NCBI GenBank assembly: GCA_963576475.1
Contig: OY754982.1
Span: 9,409,280 to 9,473,279, forward strand
From: Molanna angustata
Lineage: Eukaryota > Arthropoda > Insecta > Trichoptera > Molannidae
Direction of reading: 5' to 3'
DNA: 64,000 nt
Of this stretch, positions 55,593 to 64,000 are shown piece by piece. A program made the position numbers and the translations under genes. The notes under the pieces were generated by a model. The model made no database searches, had not been told where the DNA came from, and was given only the letters and a program-made list of their open reading frames with translations. Numbering within the stretch: position 1 is the stretch's first letter; each line of letters starts with the position of its first letter.

Positions 55593-56303
55593 AGGGCATC
55601 TTCAAGTTTTGGGCTGTGTTCAGGTACAACACTCGACGTCGGGTGCCGGATGTACCTGAAGATGCAAATGATGGCGTTTTTGTCAAACCAATCTCACTAA
55701 ACGCTTTCAAGCGGCGTTTCAATCTGAACGCAGCATATATTAAATGTCAAATGTCATTTATCATACATGTCTCTTTTTAGGTTATATTATCATCGAAAGA
55801 CAACAATTGGGCAGTGGAGTAAATAATAATCTCTGACATTGTATTGGAAAATATTTATCAAAAAACATTTATAAAATATTTATCTCTGACATTTTTTATC
55901 TCTCACATGATATTTTTATAAATTAACCTCTTTGTGAATGCATATTTTCATCATAAATGTCAACTGACATAATAGATACCACAGAAACAAATAGAAGTCA
56001 TCATTCCACAGATAAAATAGAAGTCAACAGATACTATAACTGTCAAGCGTTTTTCACCCGACAATTTTATAGAGCGTTTGATGCTACACTCGACGTTCAA
56101 TTAGACACTCCGTGTTTACTGTTTCCGGTCATTATGAAAAATTTTGTCGTTTAATGGCATTAAAATTCAATGAAACAACCAAAAGTTTTGAACAATTTTA
56201 TGAAATCAAAGTATTTTAACTATATTTTTACTTTAATCTTTGTTCGAGAAACACAGCCTGAGTGCACTCGGCGTTTATTGTGAACGCAGCCTAGAAGATG
56301 CCC
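55593..56303. mobile_element. TIR element, about 711 bp
   Basis: The ends read AGGGCATCTTC and GAAGATGCCCT (perfect 11-bp inverse), and GGCTG(T/C)GTTCA follows inward on both sides. No matching target duplication is seen, and no coding frame has family motifs. Near the left end a strong hairpin is formed by TTCAGGTACA (55619-55628) and TGTACCTGAA (55651-55660). The superfamily is unassigned. Confidence 0.6.
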
Positions 56304-57085
56304 TGACAAGGCGAAATAGCTATTGACTTAAAAATAATATATTGTATGTAGAATCAAAAACATATCGGATTATATTTACTTTTTTATGCCTAAATTACTA
56401 TGTATATGTTTATTTTATCTAAAATTATTTTGTATCTTATGTCTACTCTATGTTTTGCATAGAAATAAATAAATAAAGTAATTAATACATAAAATAACGT
56501 GTTGTACTCGGATTAATATAATATCAAAAATGAATAAAATATTAGCAGTCTTTTTATACCCACGTTTAAGTCCTATAATTTTTGAATTTATTTATAAAAT
56601 AGAATTTTTCGATTAGCCTTTCAATATTTTTTTTTTTTGATCCTTAATATATGTATATACAATGCAAAATTAAGTTTTTCAGTTCTTCTTTCAACGACAT
56701 GACATTGAAAGTACCTTCGCATAATGGGGTTTTCAAACTCGTCTGGGTAGTGTAAGTTTTAGATCGTAACAAAAATAAAATTATGAAAATTTCGCATAGA
56801 AAAAATTGCACCTTCGCTGGCTTTTAAGAAAATTGTTGAATTATGAAATTATAAGGGGTGTGTAAAAACAACTTTTTGTTGAACATAGTATAAATGGAAA
56901 TGTTTTTGTAGCAAATTTATGGCTGAAGGGAATTTATCGTGTTCTCCAATTACCGCTAGAAACTTGAATTCTCCTTGAGATCTCTTGTATGCTGCTAAGT
57001 TTTTATCCACATTATTCCAGCTTTTGATGCACACATAGTTTTTTGCTGTCTTTGTCAATATCAAATATGTAAATGACATTTTTTT
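56304..57085. other. AT-rich DNA without recognisable gene
   Basis: No supported feature. An AATAAATAAATAAAG run at 56463-56477 could be an old LINE tail. Confidence 0.5.
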
Positions 57086-57412
57086 AAGAGAGGACAGGGA
57101 AATCAAGGCATCTACAGGGCTTATGACCTGTCATCGACTGGTTCACGTGATCACTTTATGCGCTTGCGCTAAGTTCAACAATTATGCCTTTTTTTGAGTT
57201 CCCTATCAATCCAATTTTTTTAAAGTTCCATATATTGTTGTTCTTAAAAATGAGCTATTTTACCATTGCCATCTATGAAATGACGAAGAAACTTTTTTGT
57301 AACGCATTCTATTGAGAAATTGGTTCGTAAACAATGAAAGCCACAGTTCTTATACCTACATGAGTTAACAATGTTTTCGTGTAGATGTAACCCCTGAACT
57401 GCGCCAGAATTA
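57086..57412 (+). repeat. Interspersed repeat M, copy 3
   Basis: Contains GGCTTATGACCTGTCATCG, ATGCGCTTGCGCTAAG and the 3' block AACCCCTGAACTGCGCCAG. The first 50 or so bases of M are missing or decayed. Confidence 0.65.
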
Positions 57413-57462
57413 TTATTTAATTTTTAATTTGTTTACTTCCTTTACCAATGCGTATATAAATC

Positions 57463-57512
57463 GAATATTTTTATCCAATGTTTGCGTATATGCAACCATA
57501 AAAATATTCGAC
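57463..57512. repeat. Perfect 14-bp inverted repeat beside M
   Basis: TCGAATATTTTTAT and ATAAAAATATTCGA enclose CCAATGTTTGCGTATATGCA and CC. The enclosed TTTGCG(T/C)ATATGCAA is also next to M copies at 9.84 and 61.77 kb. Confidence 0.7.
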
Positions 57513-59059
<1,547 letters not shown>

Positions 59060-59399
59060 CATAGATATGTACCATAGGTTTTCATATAATACACTAGATG
59101 TCGTAGTTAGCAAATTTTGTATGAATCGAATGTGAGTCATTTTTCAGAGGGGATTTTTGACGTTTTGGTTCCAGGCCACATCGTTTTTCTATAGAAAATA
59201 ACGACTAATGAGAATTGTTTTCGGATTTATTTGTCTAAAAAACATTTTAATTATAAATAATTTAGAGAACATTTATCTAGGATGTGTTGAAATGTAAGGA
59301 AAACTGAAATATGTTGCCAACCAAAACGTCAAACTCGCGATATTACATAACTCACATTTTGCACAGAGTTCTACATCTAGGTATATTATTATAAAAATC

Positions 59400-59690
59400 T
59401 ATGATATGTACCTATTAACGACGGTCAAACATGGCGTAAAAGATAGAGTTCATTAAGATTCTCAGAGTACGATGGTTGGGACATTTACATCGTATGAACG
59501 ATCTGGAGTCTCCCAAAACGGTGTTTTCTAATGATCCAACCGGTAGAAGAAGCGTAGGGAGACCTAAAATACGATAGGCAACAGAACTGAAAGGTGGTAG
59601 TCAACGAAAGAGAAGTATGGAGAAGATTCTTGGAGGCAGCTAGGACCCATCAAGGGTTGTGAAGCTGAAGATAATGATAATGATTATTAT
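59400..59690 (+). pseudogene. RTE-2 LINE 3' relic
   Basis: ATTAACGACGGTCAAACATG is shared with 7325-7345, followed by LRVRWLGHLHRMNDLE-like, RRSVGRPKIR and WRRFLEAARTHQGL-like segments. It ends near AAGATAATGATAATGATTAT. Internal deletions remove part of the family sequence. Confidence 0.75.
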
Positions 59691-60301
59691 AAATAATCAA
59701 TTTTGTTTGACTTTACCTATTTATTTATTCGCTACTCCCTTGCATCAAGAAAATAGCTTTAGGATTTGAATAGGACTATGAATGATATTTTAGAAGAATC
59801 TGATTTAAAATGCTTAAATATTTGGTAGTGAGTCATTGTATAAATGCAAATGGAGAATAGATAGTTAGGTGTGTATTCCACTTAATACCTGACGTGGTGG
59901 TTACTACAAAAAGATATTATATTTTAATAAACGGATGAATTTTTGTCCATCTAAGAAGGACGTTGAAAATTATTGTTCCAAATGCTATTTCAACCACCGA
60001 ATGATTTCTTTTATTAAAAAAAGTACGTGTATATAAAACTGTTCATTGCTTTAATAAAAATATGAATTGTACATTTAAGTCACATGTCAGTTTTCTCGTG
60101 ATTTATCATTTTTAACAAAAACTTTATGGAAAATTAATCTACAATCATCAATCTTAAAGATAATGCAAAATTTTTCGTTGAATATGTAAGGACGTACGTA
60201 GGGTTAACTTTGCTTTCTACCTGATATATTTTTAAAATAATTTAAGCAGTGGAACGTATAATTTTAAAACTTATACAATATTTTACTTAAAAATTTTTGA
60301 C
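59691..60301. other. AT-rich DNA without recognisable gene
   Basis: No supported feature. Confidence 0.5.
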
Positions 60302-60800
60302 AAATTTTTAACATCTTAATAGAGACGAAGTTGGAATGTTATATGAGAACCAGGAACTCAAGGAACTTACAGGGTTTTCTATCTGTCATCGGCTGGTTTT
60401 TTTTTTTAACAAAAAAATGAATATGTCCTTGTTAAACAAGTACATATACATCTTCCTACGTTCCCTAAACTAAGCATAAATGATTGTCCTATAGGTGAAC
60501 GAGATCGGTCGAGGCAGGATTCGAACTCGCGACCACTGGATTACTAAACCAGCGCGCTAACCGCTCTGCCATCCACCCATCCATGATCACTTTATGCTCT
60601 TGGGCAATCTTCAATTACGGCTTCTTACTGAGTTCCGTTATCAATGCAATTTTGAACGTTCTATTAGTGAGAAAATGATCGTTTTCAAAATAAGCTGTTT
60701 TTACCAACGCCATCTATAAACTTACGAAGAAACTTTTTTGTGACGCCATCTATAGAGAAATTGGTTTTTTGTAAACAATGAAGGGAATTGTTTTTTTTTA
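60302..60800 (+). repeat. Interspersed repeat M, copy 4, with nested SINE
   Basis: ATAGAGACGAAGTTGGAATG and CTGTCATCGGCTGG precede, and TGATCACTTTATG and ACGCCATCTATAAAC follow, a SINE-A inserted between CTGGTTT and TGATCAC of the M consensus. Confidence 0.75.
60395..60580 (-). mobile_element. SINE-A nested in M
   Basis: Complete on the minus strand: A box from GGCAGAGCGGTTAGCGCG, B box GAGTTCGAATCCTGC, hairpin CTTGTTTAACAAG, and an A-tail seen as a T-run at 60397-60408. It inserted after M did. Confidence 0.9.
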
Positions 60801-61110
60801 CATTCATTATGACGGGCATTTTGGTCTGATTGATCTGTTTTATGTGAGCTATGTGTCTGTTTTGATGTATATTAAAGTAGTAGTTAATTAGTTATTAGTA
60901 CCTACATTGTACTTTGATTGTGTGTATGTAGAGCGGAAACTACCATAACTCAGGTCATAAGTATATTGTCACTGCATAGTGGTAAATTGCTAGCCCCAGT
61001 ACAGGGTTTCCTAGTTGGACAGCAGTAGACTTTTTGTATCATAATAAAATTTGAGGTGATAAAAAAAAGATTTAGGTTGATTGGGTTAACTGACTTACTC
61101 GAATTTTATT
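60801..61110. other. AT-rich DNA without recognisable gene
   Basis: No supported feature. Confidence 0.5.
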
Positions 61111-62396
61111 ACTCTCCACTACTATGGAATAGTGGAGAGTCATGATTTCACAATTTTTAAGAGTATTTTTTTTAAATAAATTTCTCAATGGGCATCATGT
61201 GGAGAGTGCATAATTTGAGTTTTGTTGTGATGTTTTTGGGTGTATGCCGTACACAAATATGAAAATTTGTGTCCTCTGTAGAGGTCAAACTAAAAGGACG
61301 ATGAACTTAATATTGATACCATATCATCCTATCAGCGGAGACTTATAATTGGCTGTTAAATCATTACCCTAAATGTAAAACTGTAATGTTAGTCTCCCAT
61401 AAAATTGTACTTAAATAAAATAAAATAAATAAAAATATGGGTGAAGTACATGAACTTATAGCTGATTAGTTTTCCATACACAACGGTTAATTTTTCCTTA
61501 ATGATTCTCTATGATTTCATCTATTAAAACTGAAAAAAATGCTCTCACGACCTGGAAATTTGAGATATTTTCATTTTGTTTAAACTATTTATACAATACC
61601 AATAATCTTCAAAAAATTGCATTCAAAGTTGGTCAACGTTGAAAGAAAAACATACAACCGTTTGAAAAATTATGTTCATAATAATATATTTCGTATATAT
61701 TTTTATAAAATCCCAAAGACCTTATAATTACTTTAGTATATAATGTCTTTGATAAAATCCAATATTTGCGTATATGCAATTAAAAAATATATTCGATTTA
61801 CATACACATTGGTACAAGTAGGTATATAAGCCAAAATGAAATAATATTTATGGCGCAGTTCAGGGGTGACATCCATGCGAGACACCGTCACTTCATTTAT
61901 AAGGACTGTTACTTTCATTGTTTACAAATAAACTAATTTCTCAATAGATGGCGTTATAAAAAATGGTTTCTTCGTTACCTCATAGATGGCAATAGTATAA
62001 TTTAGTATTATTCAGGTGAAATGTTTACACATTATCCAAATATATAGAACTTCCAAAAACTACATTGATAAGGGTACTCAATGAAGGCATAGTTGGTGAA
62101 CGCTGCGCAAGCGCATAAGGTGATCACGTAAACCAGCAGATGACAGGTCGTAAGCCCTGTAGGTGCCTGAGTTCCTGGTTCTTCTATGATATCCCAACTT
62201 CGTCTCTATTGAGATGTTATTGTCAATAAAAATTTCATAATAATAGATATTTGTATGAAAAATATATATAACAAGAGAAATTTGTTACATATGTTTGGCA
62301 ATGTTAATTTATTTGGTTTCATATTGAGTGTAATATTAGCAGGGAAGCTTCATTGTGTAGTGGAGAGTTTAGCGTTAGCCACATCCCACTCGTTTT
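61111..62396 (-). mobile_element. H2, reversed copy with nested M
   Basis: The left edge ACTCTCCACTACTATGG, then AATAGTGGAGAGTCATGA, is the H2 terminal hairpin. The right edge carries TAGTGGAGAGTTTAGC and CCACATCCCACTCGTT, the reversed 5' end. H2 interior blocks (GGTCAACGTTGAAAG and TTTGGCAATGTT) lie either side of repeat M. Confidence 0.75.
61760..62226 (-). repeat. Interspersed repeat M, copy 5, nested in H2
   Basis: On the minus strand it runs from TCTCAATAGAGACGAAGTTG through GCGCTTGCGCAGCGTTCACC to TCACCCCTGAACTGCGCC. The TTTGCGTATATGCAA motif lies at the far side (about 61765-61780) in plus orientation, unlike a simple reversed copy. Confidence 0.75.
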
Positions 62397-63005
62397 TTTA
62401 AATGTATTCACAACAGTGAATTATTTCGGGAAATGTTTGCTACAATCGTGTAAAAATTTAGCTTGGTGTGTAGAAAACACCCAGAGCAAATTTTTTTATA
62501 AATATATTTTTTATATTTTTCTTGAATTCGCAATTGCTTTTTTATATACCTACAAAAGGCATCGCTTGTATGATTCATCAATTCGATGAACACAGCAGGG
62601 GCGGGTGGGGCGGTGTTAGAGTGGGTAGGCGGTAGTTTTGGTCCTGGATATACCCGCAGAAGTTTCCCCCGCCCACTATCAATGGTGGATCTGATGCAAT
62701 TACTGCTGATGTGTTGGGCGGTGGTTGGTGGCTGGGTTGACCGAAGACGACAAAAAACTGGACCCCGATCGCGGCACTGGATAATACGAAGAGTTTTAAG
62801 AATTGTCGGCCATTTTGATACTGAAAAAAAAAAATATATATAAATATACTGCCATTAGATTTAGTAGCACCAAAAATACTATCTATTTGGTATGATTGAT
62901 AAAATTATGTAAGTTCTAGACATATCGATTATTTTTTAATTAAATAATTTAATATTGAAATGGGGATGAAATTAAATGACTTTGATAAGACATGAAGATC
63001 TTTTC
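62397..63005. other. Unassigned DNA with GC-rich islet at 62.59-62.78 kb
   Basis: The islet is strikingly GC-rich (GGGGCGGGTGGGGCGG, CCCCCGCCCAC). The minus strand is open through it, with Pro/Thr/Arg-rich translation (PPTHSNTAPPAPAV). The plus strand also has an open frame (62586-62843). I recognise neither. Confidence 0.35.
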
Positions 63006-63009
63006 TTCT

Positions 63010-63335
63010 TAGTCATGTTCGATTCACTAATGGATAAAGGTCTCTTCTAATTCCATTTGGTACTGTCTCGAGCTGTTGCTGCAATCCAAGACTAGCATGC
63101 CGGACAATGTCATCTGTCCACCTTTTAAATGGTCTTCCTATGCCTCTTTTGTTTGTCCAAGGCCTCCATGTCTTCAGGATTCCAGGTAACCATCTGACAC
63201 TGTCTTGCCTCTTCAGGTGTTCCGCCCACTGCAATTTCAGACTTGCTGCTCTCTCTTTACAATGTCGGCAACTTTTGTTCGACGTCGAATCTCCTTTTTT
63301 CTGATTTGACACTGGAGACTGACAAGACTGATGAA
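63010..63335 (-). pseudogene. LINE-W RT C-terminal fragment
   Basis: The minus strand reads SNKSCRHCKERAASLKLQWA, EHLKRQDSVRWLPGILKTWR, NKRGIGRPFKRWTDDIVRHA and LQQQLETVPNG. W-A-x-H, W-x-P and GRP-x-RW-DDI fit the LINE-W C-terminus. The upstream RT is missing, and flanking frame beyond 63335 is not LINE-like. Confidence 0.65.
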
Positions 63336-63435
63336 GAAGAAGATCATGCAGTGCATACTGGACTAGGAATATTTGAAGGCAGGAGAGGTAGAAAGAAATC
63401 AACCTATGTTGATTATGAGTGATACAAAGAAGCAC

Positions 63436-63710
63436 AACTGGATGACACGATGGTACATGATAGAGTCATGGAAGAAAAAAATAAGGAGATCCGACCCAAA
63501 AAAAAAACAAAATGGGAAAATGACGAAGAAAAAAAGAGGTATAAATTTATAATAAGAAAACTTCCTCCCACAGAGTACATGTGGCGATTTTATTGCTAAA
63601 TGGCAACGTAAAGGAATTAAAAGAATTTTTCCAAGCTATGTAAGAACTAAATCATAAGAACTAAGTCAACGTAATATTTTTTAAAGAGAAATCTTTGTTA
63701 AATCTGACAT
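63436..63710. other. AT-rich and purine-rich DNA without recognisable gene
   Basis: AAAGAGGTATAAATTTATAA and A-rich tracts. The segment 63575-63600 (ATTTTATTGCTAAATGGCAA) faintly recalls the hairpin tails but does not pair well. Confidence 0.35.
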
Positions 63711-64000
63711 TTATTTATTTATTTATATTCGGGAAACAAACAGCTTAATTTACAATATAAGGGATTAACAATAAAATAATAACAACTATGCCAATAACAA
63801 GTATACAGGTAAAATTATATTATGTAAGAAGTAGGAAGTAAGTATTATTGAGGTAGGAGGGAGTTAAGAGGGAATAGGGAGGGAAGAGAGGGAGTACAGA
63901 AGGAGAGGGATTAGTTTATATGAATAATTATTGTAAGAGAAGTTTTGATTTGATATTAGTTATTGAGGAGTTGAATAAGTCAAATTCGTTTAAGTGCTCA
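63711..64000 (-). pseudogene. LINE 3' end running off the window
   Basis: At the right edge the minus strand reads EHLNEFDLFNSSITNIKSKL and LLQ then a stop (about 63929). A purine-rich 3' UTR (plus strand 63850-63910) leads to a TTTATTTATTTATT run at 63711-63725, i.e. a TAAA-type tail. The rest lies outside the window. The clade is unknown. Confidence 0.55.

Overview
The window looks like repeat-dense, gene-poor nuclear DNA from an insect, most likely a lepidopteran (moth or butterfly). The grounds are strong AT bias, frequent CCTAC/GTAGG-type low-complexity runs, many 3'-tailed non-LTR retrotransposon (LINE) remnants, tRNA-derived SINEs and Helitron-like elements. There is no bacterial-type gene organisation. 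I found no host protein-coding gene I can support. Species and order are inferred from style, not from a diagnostic gene. Family names used below (SINE-A/B/C, H1, H2, M, LINE-P/Q/W, RTE-1/2/3) are my own labels.

The one long intact coding region is an RTE-like LINE at about 11.4-14.6 kb (CDS 11621-14611, + strand). It has an apurinic-type endonuclease domain, a reverse transcriptase with an intact YADD motif, and a (TGA)n 3' end. A second, 5'-truncated LINE (38423-39718, - strand) keeps an open RT fragment and sits between 12-bp target-site duplications. The other coding-like pieces are broken C-terminal ends of LINE polymerases: 3.2, 3.9, 7.1, 16.5, 18.0, 24.3, 26.2, 27.8, 28.4, 29.2, 30.3, 34.0, 38.1, 44.6, 59.5, 63.2 and 64.0 kb.

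Layout. 0-5.6 kb: SINEs, LINE ends and two copies of Helitron-like family H1. 5.6-11.4 kb: RTE-2 relic, M elements including a 151-bp-arm palindrome at 9.5-9.8 kb, and a reversed H1 copy. 11.4-14.6 kb: RTE-1. 14.7-25.8 kb: LINE ends, composite H2 copies, H1 with a nested SINE, a TA-flanked foldback MITE. 26-37 kb: LINE 3' ends, minisatellites, and RTE-3 interrupted by a hAT-like MITE. 38-46.5 kb: LINE-W and LINE-P, LINE-Q copies, jockey-like relic, tRNA-like SINEs. 46.5-49.7 kb: unannotated AT-rich DNA. 49.7-56.3 kb: full-length H2 with 121-bp tandem repeats, short H1, minisatellites, a TIR element. 57-62.4 kb: M copies, a 300-bp pure (AT)n tract, a SINE nested in M, and M nested in H2. 62.4-64 kb: LINE ends.

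The most interesting pattern is not one gene. At least six unrelated LINE 3' ends here carry the same nested hairpin plan shortly before an A-rich simple-repeat tail: an outer stem of unrelated sequence but conserved pairing, and an inner AGGC/GCCT-like stem. Several copies show paired substitutions that keep the stems. SINE-A and SINE-B also end in short hairpins, and SINE-B shares its terminal hairpin region with LINE-like tails. This fits RNA structure being the recognition signal for target-primed reverse transcription, but I infer that from sequence alone.
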